Source: Corallium rubrum (taxonomy: Eukaryota > Cnidaria > Anthozoa > Scleralcyonacea > Coralliidae). From it: DNA of 64,000 bases. Position 1 is the first letter of the stretch, and each line of letters starts with the position of its first letter. The notes under the pieces are model-generated. The model worked only from the letters and a program-made list of their open reading frames with translations, had not been told where the DNA came from and searched no databases. The stretch lies in NCBI GenBank assembly GCA_964035015.1, contig OZ036006.1:3457234-3521233 (forward strand). The letters run 5' to 3'. The position numbers and the translations under genes were made by a program. This document shows positions 1-11,354 of the stretch, in pieces.

Positions 1-326
1 ATCAAAATAATTCATTATTGTTACGTTCCGATAAACCTATTGTACAGTGGCCTTCGCTCGAAAATCGGTTAGAATTCAATAATTTCGGACGTACTATTTC
101 GATTCGTATTTCAATATTGCCTACGCAACACACTACTGTACACTGTCTTTACTACCGTTTTCCGTGACGATGAAGTGGGTTGTTGAGTTGTGCACAATGG
201 AAACCGGATCTCTCAGCTTGATCGCGTCTTGATGTTGTGCTGAAAGGAAGTCGATTAGTCATTAATCATCGAGTATATTTATAATGTGTGTTGAAACCAT
301 ATAAAAATATGCTAATGACTTTACCA

Positions 327-337
327 TATATAATAAA
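327..337 (+). promoter_or_regulatory. TATA-box-like element of secreted peptide gene 1
   Basis: An ATATATAATAA stretch lies about 120 bases before the ATG at 456, placing a plausible transcription start near 355-360 and a leader of about 100 bases. TATA-like boxes at similar or greater distances precede the other three family genes. Bases 1-326 show no gene or clear repeat. Motif-level call only. Confidence 0.4.
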
Positions 338-455
338 CTCGCATTCTCAGCGAAGGCAAATCGGCGACAGGAACGAATCCGACCGACGCAAACTATACGT
401 GTTCTTCGACACGACGCTATCTAGTCTACAGTAAAAACGCTCCAACTACACGGCA

Positions 456-3400
456 ATGGCTTCCATCAGAGAGCTGATCACTTGGTTTTTGATCGCAATT
501 GTTACGTTTCTTCACGTGGAAGCTCGTCGGCTGAAGCCAAATTTTGGTCCAAAGCTACTGTACTGTCCTCTCGATAAGCAAACCAAATCGATCTTGCCTA
601 CCACGAAAGGTGTGCGAAGAACGAAAAGAGCGGTGAGTTGAGGATAGGATAACGTGTTATCACTGTACATGTACTTGTTTACTGTGTGTGGTTCGTGTTG
701 GTTGGGTATAGATCGATTTACTACTAGAATAGACTTCACTCCAGTAATTACTTGTATCTACATGTTCCACCAAACCGTTAGGACCTGTTTATGTGAGGCG
801 AGTTACTTGGTCAGCCGAGTTACCCGTCTCCGGGTTTAAGTTGAGCTGTAGGTACTGCTAGATTGCACTAATAATCTCAATTTTTAACTTGTCTTTCTCT
901 TTTGTAAATACTAAAATTTTTAAACCTCCTTTTATATATATTAATATTGATTATTTTGTAAATAGTTATATTGTGTGACGCCCCTCGTGGAAATCAGCGT
1001 ATGTTGTCCGAGGCTAGTGTGTTTAAATAAAGTTTTACATATACATACATACATTTACATACATGATAATTCTCATCAAAGTGACATAAAGCAACGAATA
1101 TGGAAAATTCATCGCGCTATGCTGAGCTGTTACTGGGGAAAAGTGTTTATGTGGGGAAATGTTTATCTCGCCTAGCCGACATCCTGGCAGCCAGTGCCGG
1201 TCTGTCTCATATAAGAGTAGTCTCCCTCGCAGGGACTAGAGTCCGACTCAAAGAACGGCTGCGAGGGAGGCTACTATAAGAGGGTCCTCTATAATTTTCA
1301 CGTGAAGCGTGATTGGGTTATTTTACTTACCCGTGAAATGTGATCGAGAATTTTTTTAATCCGTGATTCGTGATCGTAATTAAGGTTTCAAATCTTTTTA
1401 CGCGCACGTGAAAGTAACTTTTGATTTAATCGTGACGCGTGAATGAAGGCTAGAATTAAACGTGATTCGTGAGTCGTCTGTTTTGGGTGAACAGTTTTTT
1501 TAGGATTTATGGAATTTCTGTTGTTTTTCTTGTCTGCAGTCTTCGAACAGTTGAACAACGGAATAGCATGTACTTGATATTTTACGCTAGCTACTTACAG
1601 ATTATTTTGACTGTTTTACTCTGAATAACTCCAGACGATTGTACTCGTCAAACGGAGACCTTCAGGCTTCAGAGGGTTGAGACAAAGATAATAAAAAGCG
1701 ACGCCAGGCGCAATTTTGCATGATCGCAGTGTTTACAGACCTTTACAATGGACTACAAGGACAGAAAGAAATCCTTCAAACTTGCTGCATCCTTCTGAGA
1801 TTGAAGACAAAGACTTCGAGAATGCGAAATATTATTAATCAGTCAGATGAAGCGAAATATTAATCCGTGAATTGCTTTTGTATTTTTACGTGAATCGTGC
1901 AGATTGCCTCGATTTTTGTGTGAACGTGAAAGAGTTTTTGCGAGTTTTCGTGACTCGTGAAAAGAATAAATATTTTTACGTGAATGCATTTTGTGAATGG
2001 GTATAGGGGACCCCATGTGCTTGGTACTAAAATGGTTATTGTTGATTTTCACATTATATACCGCCTTGTGTTGCGAAGTTCGTTGGGGAAATCCAAAAAT
2101 TCGTTCGAAATCACAGGGAGCCCATCTTGGCAGCGCGTGGGCATAAAAAAACGAGAAACGGTTACCGGAAGCGGGGAAAAACGCGGAAAAAAGGAAAAAA
2201 CGGGGCGAAAGGGGGGAGGGAGAGGAAAAAATATAAGGGATGAAACACCAAACGTTCAACGTGGAATGTGTTCCACAAGTAGCCAGGACATCTCGTATCG
2301 TCGGGAGCCACCGTTGGAATACTGAAACCTACTGAAAGTCAGAGTCAGATGAGTGTGCAATAAATCAATAATCCTGAGACTTCTCGCTTTATCCGAAAAG
2401 CTTATCGTAGGATTTCGTAGTTATCCGAAGTGTCAACGATGATGTAGTGTCCTAGCTACTTGCGGAACACATCTCCCGAAAATACGATACGTAATTTAGC
2501 TGCCACGGCTAAAAGTTGAGATTCTGCATCATTTAATGATAAATGAATCATTATCACAACTACTTCGCTCAATTGTCTTACAATTTTAATACCTATAGCC
2601 GCTTAAAACGATGTTCAAAACAAGGAAGAATTCGTGTTTCATCCCTTTATATTATTTTCCTAAACACACCACGATCGAGTGTGCCACAGGTGCCCACGCT
2701 CTGCCAAGATGGGCCCCCTGTGTCGAAACTTGACAAATGAATCCAATCATTATAATGAATGAGCTTTGATCCAAAGCTCGCAATTTCATTGGATAATTTG
2801 TCAACCTTGACAACGTAATTCCGAAGTTCCGAACGAACATCGGAACTTTCCAACGAACTTCGCAACACACGGCGCTCTAGCCAGAGTAAAATACTTCAGT
2901 ACGTCCTTGGTTAAGTGAGATAGGCTTGTTAACTGCCGTAACATCTCGAAGGAATTATATAAAACTTCCGTTCCAGTTCCAAGTGGGCCCGACATCTGCA
3001 AAAGGTAGAATTGAACATCTGGAAAATCGTTTTCGAATCCCTAATCCAAATCTTAACACTATATCATAACCCAAAAGCCAACCCTAACCATAATTTCAGC
3101 GACTTTAGTTTTTTCAAGGCGATTTCCCACGCAACCTACTTTTGGTGGGTGTCAAAGTGCGTGTTCCGTTCCAAGTTATCTGCGTTCCGGACAATTGACG
3201 TACATGTTTATTAATTATAAGTAATAGCATAAAAAGAGGTGTATTAGCTATTAATTAAACGTCCCGCTCTATGAGGGTCATTTAGTAAGATTTTACTAAA
3301 TGACCCAAATCGAGTGGGACGTTTAATCATAGATCATGGAAGGGGAACTGGATAGGCAACTTAACAAAACCGGAAACGAAATTTGCACAACATGCTATGG

Positions 3401-6400
3401 TATAATTATACGCTTGTAAGCGGCTAATGCACTTAACAACTAAACTTAACTAACATTAAAACACTCATTAATAATTCATGAAGAAAACACAAAAGAAATC
3501 ATGACCGTGAAGGAGGTTGTATATCTGATACAAACCACACGTGGTTGTATCACATATACAACCACTAGTGGTTGTATATCAGGTCACTATCTCCGCTCTA
3601 AAACATTGAAATTGAGCTTTTTCTGAATTAATCTGAACAAATATTACTCATATTAACATCAAAGACTCGGCGTGTTTTAAGCTGTTTACAACATTCGCGT
3701 CCGTGTTGTATCGAATATATAATCACTCGCCTTCGGCTCGTGATTGTATATTCGATACAACACGGCCGCTCATGTTGTAAACATTACTTAAAACACTCAT
3801 TAATAATTCATGAAGAAAACACAAAAGAAATCATGACCGTGAAGGAGGTTGTATATCTGATACAAACCACACGTGGTTGTATCACATATACAACCACTAG
3901 TGGTTGTATATCAGGTCACTATCTCCGCTCTAAAACATTGAAATTGAGCTTTTTCTGAATTAATCTGAACAAATATTACTCATATTAACATCAAAGACTC
4001 GGCGTGTTTTAAGCTGTTTACAACATTCGCGTCCGTGTTGTATCGAATATATAATCACTCGCCTTCGGCTCGTGATTGTATATTCGATACAACACGGCCG
4101 CTCATGTTGTAAACATTACTTACACTACTGCTTAAATTCAGTAATAGCTGAACGTAGCCATGTGGGACCGCCCGTGGGGTGCTTTAGGCACTTATAATTG
4201 TATAATTATCATATCAAGTTGGGCAAACTTTGTTTCTGGTTTCGGAACATCGTTTTAAGTTTCCTATCCAGTTCCTCGTCTATTATTTATGGTTTAATAG
4301 CCACTGATCTCAAATAAGATACTCATTATACTGGATAGAGCATCTATTGTTTCGCGCGTGGCAAAAATTGAAGTCGGAAGTGAGGCTAAAAATCTCGCAT
4401 CCACCATATCCGGTGGGACCCACAATATTGCTGAATCATAGTTTTCGCCTCTGGTTTTCGCTTTAAATGATCGGGTTTTTAACGAAAACCAGCTAAATTT
4501 TTGTAACATGTATCTGTCGCTATGGGAGAACTTAAAAGTGGCTGTATGAAAACCAAGTGGGTCCCACCTGAAATGGCCGCCACTAATTTATTCCGACTTG
4601 AACAGCGAGCACCGGATGCTCTATCCAATATAATGAGTCTATTATTTGAGATCAGTGTTTAATAGCTAATGCACCTCCTCTTATGCTATTCCTTTGTAAT
4701 ATCATGTTTGCAGGAATTTATTTTGTTTGCAGGAATTTCTTTTGTTGTCACCTCCGTTGACGTCAAACCGGGTATGATTAGTTCTAATCAGACCTGGTTT
4801 GACGTCAACGGAGGTAGGATTAGTAAAAATGAATATAATGAGGTATATTAGTTGTTAATGACCTGTGAGAACAAAAGAAATCCTCGCAAACATGATATTA
4901 TTATAAGTAATAGCATAAAAAGAGGTGTATTAGCTATTAAACGTCCCGCTCGATAAGGGTCATTTAATACGGCCCGAGGGAATTTTACTAAATGACCCAA
5001 ATCATAGTCCCTAGAATTATATTGTCTGGAGACGCGGCGAACATCAAAGCGGTTAACAATGAGCTACAATTAGGTTGAGGGTGGCAAATAAGTGCACAAT
5101 CTTTTGTTTTACGTTCATTAATATTTACAAAGCAACGATGCTATTGGTTGATTGCCTCATTATACCAAAAATACAATGTGTTCAGCAAGCGTTAACGTGA
5201 AACGTGAACAAAAACCTAGCACAAAGACTTTGGCTGCGTTTCCAGACAATTTATTTCTAGGGACTACGCCCAAATCAAGCGGGATGTCAAGACGGAAGGT
5301 TTAATTAGTACAGTCCTTCGTCGTCACGTGTCGTAAGTCCTTTGTTCGTTGTGTAGTCCGTCGTCACGTGTCCATAGAACCAATTGCCTTCCTCCAACAT
5401 GAACACAATAACATGACCATTGCATATCTTGAAAGACAACGGAGCTTCCAAGCCATCCCCCTCTACTAACCATGGTGCCGTTTATATAGGGGGCGGTGAA
5501 ACGGCAATGGGCGCGCTGATCGATGTGTGATGCAGAGGACTGGTAACAAGCCCCCTGTCCATAGCGACGAACGCTAAGTCAGGAAAGTCCAAAATATGGC
5601 GGGTAAAATACGCTTGATGTGGAAGTCTCTGAGTTGAGTTTTAGAGGACGTGGATGAAATTGCCGAGCCATACGATATATCAGTGGATTCAGCTAATATA
5701 TTCTCTGGTGTTACTCCCAAAAATTCGGAGTCGTTGCTGAAACATGAACAAATATGTTGCTGAAAGATATGAACCGTACCGTTGCTTTCGCAAGAGAAAT
5801 GACGCAAGAAGTCTTTGGAAATCTTTGTTTGTGCACGTTATCATTTGGCCATGTTCGATAGAAGACAACATCTTGCATTGAATTTTAGCTGGTAGGTCAT
5901 CTTTCCAATTGAATATCAAGAAATAATCAACTCCAATTTGCATTTTCTCAATGAAACCTAACAAGAAGTCATCTTGGCTATCTGATGACAAAATTACAAG
6001 GTGTGGACGACAGTTTATCACATAATGCGCTCGGCATGCGACCCAGCAAGTCGTATTTTAATAAATTGATCGGAGAGTAAAATTTGTTTACAGCTTACAG
6101 TTATTCTAATCTAATGCTTCAAAAACCCGATAAAGTTATTGATATAATTACTAAGAATCGTAACATGGCAAAACTATAAGTTTTGTTTACTTCTCTTGCA
6201 GCAATTGAGGAACTAAACAGGCAAGAGTTAAGCCATAAAAATACCTAACATCCGAACGCTATATCTCCAAATAATCAACTCCGATTTTTATGAAAACTTT
6301 AAGATATAACCACACTATTATAATCTTCAACATACCTGAATTCCTAAGCGTGGACGACCTGTTAACATGCTCAAATCTTGTAATGAAATTTTCCCTCGAT

Positions 6401-8099
6401 AGAAGTCATCAAAAAATCGAGTCATTATCCATAATAACTCCTTTATAGTACAACTTTTTACGCCAAACAAATATTCATACATTAAACGAATAAGTACTTC
6501 GTCGGTACATTGCAAAAGGTTCCTCCAAAATTACATAGTTTAAGAAAAAACAGCGAGAATATCACAGTGCCCAAAAATCCACTTTTGATCAACTTTTGCT
6601 CAGAAGCACGCTCGTGCCAGTCCTTTTGTGCATTACACATCGATCAGCGCGATATGAGCGCGTTGCACCGCCCCGTATATAAGCGCCCTGCCCTCTACTA
6701 ACCATGGTGCGCCGTGATTTTAAGTCTGACACTGGACTTTATACAGTACCGGCTTTTTCTTTCTTTCTTTATTGTTCTTTAATGCTAAAATTTGAATTGC
6801 TTTTTAACCGCCGTCGTCGTCCTACCGTCTTAAGGTCCCTATTGGCTAAATATGACACCCTTATACGCTACACAGTACAATTGTACTCGTGTACTGACAT
6901 GTTTGTGAAAGTTGCTTCCTTTAGGGGGGTGGGGGATAGATTTTCATTAAATTCCATACTTTACAAGGCCACATTTTCGGAAAAGGTCCTACACCCGATC
7001 CGCACGTTGTACCTAATAAACTACTAGATATTATATACACATTGTATCCAGTAAGTTACTGGAAATTGTTTAATTGTAAGATGCGTCAATTAACGGATTA
7101 AAATTCACTGCGCATCCCACAATCTTTGCCAAGAACTGTTGACCATAAATTACCAACAGTATTAGGGGGATTGGTCGGGGAGGAGGAGGATAACCCCCCC
7201 CCCCGACACTTCAGGTTAGGGTTAGGGTTAGGGTTACCCCTGGGAAATTCACACTTTTGAGATTAGGGTTAGGGGGTTCGGGGGGGGGGGGAAAGGGTTT
7301 CATTAATAACCTCTTTATTAAACAATTTCCAGTAACTTACTGGATACAATGTGTATATAATATCTAGTAGTTTATTAGGTACAACGTGCGGATCGGCTGA
7401 GATCTAACCTCTTCCGTCTTCCCGATCATGAAGAAACTCAAGAAACACATACAAATACAAATACAACATGAAACCATTCAGAATTATCTTTTAAAAAGAA
7501 ACTACCTGACCTAATGGGACACGAGAAATGAGACATGAAAATTTTTTTCATGTCACTGAGGATTGTTCTGTAATACTAATGAGAGTGACACGGCTAGCCA
7601 AAAGCTGACTGGTTGGTCAATTTCGCGGCTCAGACCTATATATATAAGTCAGCGGAAGCGAAAGGTCTAGAAACTAGGCTAGTCTTGTAAGCATATCTAC
7701 TATCTCGAAAATCGTCTTGGAGTAGAAAAATCATGAGTACTTCATGTTTTCTAGGTATCTTGGCCTTACAACTGCAACCGTGTAGGTATCCTCAAATACC
7801 AAGGCGTGTACCATCGCATCATACCAATCGAAACCTGTTGCAAAGCATGCAAGTTTCCTGAATTCGCAAAATGTCAGACCACTAATGGTAATCATTGGAT
7901 TTGTTCAATCAATGGTCTTCATTGTATCGCCAAGTGCATCTGGCTCCACGATCCTAATCAGTTAAGCGGCCGAAATTGCAAGAAGATACATCGAGCTAGA
8001 AAAATTGGTGGTCGTCTGATCAATCCAAAATGTGGAAGAAAAGTTGTTAGAAATGGAAAGCAATGTATTGAACGGTTATGCATTCCCATTCGAATATAA
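456..8099 (+). CDS. Secreted cysteine-rich precursor, gene 1 (two exons, 173 aa)
   Basis: Exon 1 is 456-632 and exon 2 is 7755-8099, joined in phase 0 (donor GCG|GTGAGT, acceptor TTTCTAG|GTA). Residues 1-23 are a signal peptide with a hydrophobic core. Residues 24-59 form a basic propeptide with one Cys, ending R-R-T-K-R-A, a furin-like R-x-K-R site at the exon junction. Exon 2 opens VSWPYNC and carries 12 cysteines: CC-x2-C-x7-C-x9-C-x6-C-x3-C, a GG motif, NPKC, and a final C-x4-C (CIERLC). The product should enter the secretory pathway and be cleaved to a roughly 12 kDa disulfide-rich domain; that is inference from layout. Gene 2 is its closest relative, sharing RIIPIE-x-CC, HWIC, GLHC and LCIP. 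The 7.1 kb intron is filled with MITEs. I do not recognise the family; toxin, hormone or antimicrobial peptide are all possible. Confidence 0.82.
633..1289 (+). other. Intron 1 of gene 1, proximal part
   Basis: Mostly unique AT-rich sequence. A short hairpin spans about 1216-1276, pairing AGTCTCCCTCGCAG with CTGCGAGGGAGGCTACT. No coding signal or further element is visible. Confidence 0.5.
1290..1990. repeat. Two clusters of degenerate CGTGA-type short repeats
   Basis: Bases 1300-1480 and 1850-1990 are studded with variants of CGTGATTCGTGA and ACGTGAATCGTGA, at least ten occurrences in all. Between them lies unrelated sequence that includes a stray copy of the CCAGACGATTGTACTCGTCAA-type dispersed repeat at about 1630. 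The clusters could be the two arms of one decayed element. Confidence 0.45.
2064..2880. mobile_element. Inverted-repeat (MITE-like) element
   Basis: The left arm (about 2064-2146) contains TGTTGCGAAGTTCGTTGG and CCATCTTGGCAG. The right arm (about 2690-2880) contains their reverse complements, CCAACGAACTTCGCAACA and CTGCCAAGATGG. A separate hairpin (TTGACAAAT / ATTTGTCAA, about 2728-2806) has entered the right arm. No clean target duplication was found. Bases 2890-3215 hold nothing recognisable. Confidence 0.5.
3216..3340. repeat. Small palindromic element
   Basis: AAACGTCCCGCTC at about 3257 and GAGTGGGACGTTTAA at about 3312 flank GGGTCATTTAGTAA / TTACTAAATGACCC, forming a hairpin of about 80 bases. 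A second, interrupted copy lies at 4933-5285. Confidence 0.5.
3345..4290. mobile_element. Fold-back element carrying a tandem duplication
   Basis: GGAACTGGATAGG-AACTTAA near 3354 matches, inverted, TTAAGTTTCCTATCCAGTTCC near 4257-4277, so the tandem repeat unit sits inside a larger inverted-repeat element. The outer arms are diverged. Confidence 0.45.
3456..4122. repeat. Perfect tandem duplication, 332-bp period, two copies
   Basis: Copy 1 is 3456-3787 and copy 2 is 3788-4119, plus three extra matching bases. By eye the copies are identical. Each holds two hairpins: one around CCACACGTGG / CCACTAGTGG, and one in which ACACGG-type arms flank CGCCTTCGGCTCG. Identity implies a very recent duplication or an assembly artefact. 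Confidence 0.85.
4302..4657. mobile_element. MITE with 9-bp target duplication (Mutator-like)
   Basis: Termini are CACTGATCTCAAATA and TATTTGAGATCAGTG, with arms of about 45 bases. The 9-bp direct repeat TTTAATAGC flanks both ends (4293-4301 and 4658-4666). Length is 356 bp with no coding capacity. A 9-bp duplication suggests the Mutator superfamily, but no transposase is present to confirm this. Confidence 0.78.
4661..4937. mobile_element. Fold-back element around a GACGTCA hairpin
   Basis: TAATAGCTAATGCACCTCCT at 4661 is mirrored by AGGTGTATTAGCTATTA near 4922-4938. The inner arms ACCTCCGTTGACGTCAAACC and its complement form a strong hairpin at about 4750-4815. Confidence 0.6.
5005..5268. 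mobile_element. MITE nested in an older palindrome
   Basis: The element runs from TAGTCCCTAGAA to TTCTAGGGACTACG and is flanked by the 9-bp direct repeat CCCAAATCA (4996-5004 and 5269-5277). It interrupts the AAACGTCCCGCTC palindrome. Its interior resembles the 8186-8795 and 32023-32315 family (attaatattta, caatgtgttcag). Bases 5280-5480 hold no feature. Confidence 0.65.
5484..6690 (-). mobile_element. TIR-bounded element with unrecognised coding-like stretch on -
   Basis: The inverted ends share CACACATCGATCAGCGCG (right, about 6635) with CGCGCTGATCGATGTGTG (left, about 5512). A 20-base direct repeat, CCCTCTACTAACCATGGTGC, lies just outside both ends (near 5460 and 6690). Inside on -, two stretches read like protein: 6021-5689 (110 codons, rich in aromatic and aliphatic residues) and 6515-6343, which ends at a good GTATGT donor. 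The two share an R-P-x-L-x-I segment and nearby DNA similarity (AAATAATCAACTCC), so they may be duplicated parts. I cannot assign a family. Confidence 0.45.
6700..6995 (+). other. Stretch with a short unassigned ORF
   Basis: An open frame (6704-7027) begins inside the CCATGGTGC repeat and runs into the next fold-back arm. Its composition is not protein-like and I see no domain, so it is probably chance. Confidence 0.3.
6996..7396. mobile_element. Fold-back element with telomere-like core
   Basis: Arms of about 80 bases (6996-7075 and 7317-7396) are nearly perfect reverse complements, beginning CCGATCCGCACGTTGTACC. The loop contains G-runs and C-runs and a TTAGGG tract. Confidence 0.75.
7214..7275 (+). 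repeat. Interstitial telomere-type TTAGGG repeats
   Basis: Just over three and a half GGTTAG units occur at 7214-7236, with a further GATTAGGGTTAGGGGG at 7261-7275. TTAGGG is the usual metazoan telomere unit. The tract lies in the loop of a fold-back element, not at a chromosome end. Bases 7400-7754 show no further feature. Confidence 0.7.
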
Positions 8100-8185
8100 A
8101 GGGTGATTTGGTTTGGGGGCTGTTCCCAAAATACGTGTGACCCCCTCCCCCCTCCTGTGACGCTGTGTGACAGATGTAATCATAG

Positions 8186-8795
8186 TCAATCGAGATATGG
8201 TCTGGAAACTCAACTAAAGTCTTTGGTCTATCTTTTTGTTCGCCCATAGTTAATAGAAAATATACATGGTTTGGAAGCTCACAAAAGTCATTGTTTTATG
8301 TTTTTGTTCAGGTTTATGGAAATTTTTGCACTTTCACGGTTACTGAACATATTGTGTTTTCTGTATAATGAAGCAATCATCCAATAGCAACGTTTGGGTT
8401 CAATCACTCAACTGTACTGTTTAAATATTAATAAACCTAAAACAAAGGATTTGGCACCTTCATGTACCTTTCAACATGAATCGTAGCTTGATTGTTAACC
8501 GCTTTGAAGTTTGCCGGGTTTCTAAACCATGTATATTTTCTATTAACTATGGTTCGCTTTATGCATTTTTGTGCACGGTGTACGGTCACTGAACACATTG
8601 TATTTTAGTATAATGAACGAATTACCCAATAGCAACGTTTCAGTTCAATCACTCAACCGTGCTATTTAAATATTAATAAACCTAAAACAAAGGATGTGCA
8701 CGGTGTAAGGTACGGTTCAACATAAAATCCCAGCTCATTATAGCCGCTTTGAAGTTTGCCGAGTTTCCAGTCCATATCTCGATCGATTGACTATG
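8186..8795. mobile_element. MITE with a related MITE nested inside
   Basis: The outer ends are ATAGTCAATCGAGATATGG (about 8186) and CCATATCTCGATCGATTGACTAT (about 8795). An inner copy with ends CATAGTTAATAGAAAATATA and its complement (about 8246-8551) interrupts it, flanked by GTTCGCC / GTTCGCT. Both have the same interior (CCAATAGCAACGTTT, TAAATATTAATAAACCTAAA). The complex follows gene 1's stop by about 90 bases, so it may lie in the 3' UTR. Confidence 0.7.
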
Positions 8796-8929
8796 ATGTA
8801 ATCACCCCCTTCAAAAATACGTAACTTTGGGCTACCCCCCCCCCCCCCCCCCTACTCTAATATAAAGCACTCTTTCAGCTACATAATAGACTTTTCTTCG
8901 TGTAATAGTAAGAAATATGTAATACATAG

Positions 8930-9690
8930 ATAGTATCTACAAATGGAAATACTCTCCCGCTTCTGTAGTTTGTTGTAAATAGTATAATTTAGCTTTAAAG
9001 TGCTTATATCACTTGTGGGGGTTTAACGTATTTGAATAGAGCAGAAAAAGTTAGTTAATAAGTTATTTTGCCGTTTTTGATTTACTTTAATATTTTCTGA
9101 GATACAAGCCTTTAAACATGCCAATTTCGACTTTTCGCCAAAAATTTCCGTCGTTCATTTTAACACCTTGGGGGGCAGGGACTCAGGAATGAGTCAATTC
9201 AAAACAACTACGTTTCGGCTTATTGATTCATAAAAACACATATATTTGACTGAAAAATCGAAATGTCGAGCTCACACCCGTTTTCCAGTACGCACGAGAG
9301 TTCCAACTAAGAAAACAGTCGGCTTAGGTTCCTGAGTCCCAGGCCCCCAAGGTGTTAAAATGAACGACGGAAATTTTTGAGAATTGGCATGTTCAGAAGC
9401 CAATATGTCAGGAACTATTTGACTAAATCAAAAACGGCAAAATAACTTATTAACTGATTTTTTCTGCTCTATTTAAATACGTTAAAACCCCACAAGTGAT
9501 ATAAGCATTTTAAATGTTTATCCCAAATCGATACCAACACTACAGACGAATATACATCAAGAATATTGGTGACTTTTATCGTTCGACTTTCCTCACGCTT
9601 CGGTAGCGACTACAGAAATACAGTAATACACAACAAACTACAGAAGCGGAAGTGGGAAGGTATTTCCATTTTGACTGTAAAAACTTTTAA
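8930..9690. mobile_element. Large fold-back element (arms about 200 bp or more)
   Basis: The left arm (about 8935-9170) and right arm (about 9345-9680) are inverted copies: TTTCCGTCGTTCATTTTAA / TTAAAATGAACGACGGAAA, AAGTTATTTTGCCGTTTTTG / CAAAAACGGCAAAATAACTT, and GCTTCTGTAGTTTGTTG / CAACAAACTACAGAAGC. The small ORF at 9566-9757 lies partly in the right arm and looks fortuitous. Confidence 0.75.
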
Positions 9691-9894
9691 AAGAAAAATT
9701 GCGCAGCTGCTAAATTTGCCGATTCTGAATCACGAAGAGGACATTGCAAAACCGTAACTTTAAGTTTGTAGGAAAACTGTTATTTAGTTTTTACCGTGTA
9801 TATTAATATTGTACTATTAAACTGATGTGAACGTTTTACTGATTATTCCGTGGCCAATGCACGCTTAGAAACGCTAAACTAAATTAAACTAACT

Positions 9895-10100
9895 CAGGGA
9901 CGTAGCCAGAATTTTGAAAGGGGGGGGGGAGCCCGGCGAAATCAAAAAAAATTTTAGGAGAATCCAGGGGCATGCTCCCCTGGGAAATTTTGAAATCGAA
10001 GGTCGTTGAAATGCCATTTCCTGGCTTTTGGAGGAAGATTTCACAGACTCTAAAGGTTGAAAAACGTCATTTAAAATACTCAAAACACGCAAACGTCACA
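9895..10100 (+). mobile_element. hAT-type element end (fragment)
   Basis: It begins CAGGGACGTAGCCAG, followed by a G-run and GGGGCATGCTCCCCTGGGAAATTTTGAAATC-like sequence. The same internal text recurs in the 32.7 kb and 37.2 kb hAT elements. No matching right terminus was seen. Bases 9700-9890 and 10100-10300 hold nothing clear. Confidence 0.5.
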
Positions 10101-10299
10101 TAGATTCTCAAAATGCATACACTTAGTAGACCGAATACACTGTTTACAGTTTATTTCCTGACACAATTCATATTGCATCAGTTTTGTAGTTACATGTCTG
10201 TTGTTTTATGTCAAAAGGGGAACTAACCTTAACCTGAACTAACCTTATTTATACTGGATAACTCTATCAGTTATATTTAAACTGTTATATTCTCAGAGG

Positions 10300-10520
10300 T
10301 ACAGAAAGGGCCCACCCTCATTGGTCCAATGTTACCACAGGAGGAAACCGGAGTACCCGGAGGAAACCTGTGGTGTTTGGTAGAGTCAAACTGGAAGCAC
10401 TCTTCCCACATGAAGCCGGGGTGAATTTGTTTTTCTTAATCAAATAAGTGCACCGTGCAGGAATCGAACCCGGCTAGCGGAGGTGAAAGGCACGTGCACT
10501 AATCACTGTGCCAACCAGTT
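10300..10520 (-). mobile_element. tRNA-derived SINE, minus orientation
   Basis: Read on -, a tRNA-like head (about 10515-10448) shows an A box TGGCACAGTGATTAGTGC and a B box GGGTTCGATTCC. The body includes the complement of GGAGGAAACCGGAGTACCCGG, a SINE core that recurs at 15.53 and 18.48 kb. Confidence 0.6.
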
Positions 10521-10529
10521 TTGGTGGAA

Positions 10530-11350
10530 TGGCGACCAGTTTTGCTTTGTTTAACGAAGCAAGAGATTTTGTTGATAAACTAGGCTGATGTAGTAGAATA
10601 ACGAGAAAAGTCAACAAAATTAAGAAGAAGAGTGTCCACAGGTATATTTCTTCATAATTTTCTACCATTAATATATTCAAAAGTTGTAAAAACTGTTTTG
10701 TCGACAAACATTGAGTACGCCAACTTGCTAGCGACCGTGTCTTGTATAAAAATACCGAAAAATATAAGAATGTTAAACTTTTTATTTCATTTATGAGTAT
10801 ATGCTAAAACAATTACTCACCTCGGTGTCGGTGATAGTGTAGATATTCACCTCCACTTCGGTGAATAATTGTTAATTAGTTGAGTTTTTCGAAATTTCAA
10901 CGATTCGGAAGTTTGTTATTGCCAGAAAGGAATTTCTTTCATCGACGAATCTCTTGGGAGCTTTTGAAAATTCCGATCCAAACCGCCTAGAGCATAAAGT
11001 CAATAACATTTCCATAAAATTGAATGTATTTTATAATAATAATGAGTGGCTAGGGGACGAAAATGCGTGTTTTGCTTGAAATCCCGCGCGCTGATCTGCG
11101 TTTTATTTTGTCGGGGAGCCCGCGGTGACTTTGTCGGAACCACTCGGAAAAGACCGGAAAATGCCGGGAAATTTAAAATCCTCTGAGATTCTGAGAAGAA
11201 CCAATATGGTGGAAGGAATATCTTTCGTTTTAATCCAGAAAAATTCCTTCCATCCGTTGGGTTTTAAACCTTTAATCAAGTCCTCGAAGATTTGTTAATT
11301 GTTAAGCTATTACTTGGACGTAATATTGTGTTTTGGGACATTATAATCTA
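10530..11350. other. Mostly unique stretch with one small palindrome
   Basis: ATTACTCACCTCGGTG and CACTTCGGTGAATAATTG pair across about 10813-10872. Otherwise no coding or repeat signal is visible up to the PHD-like fragment. Confidence 0.35.
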
Positions 11351-11354
11351 CGGG

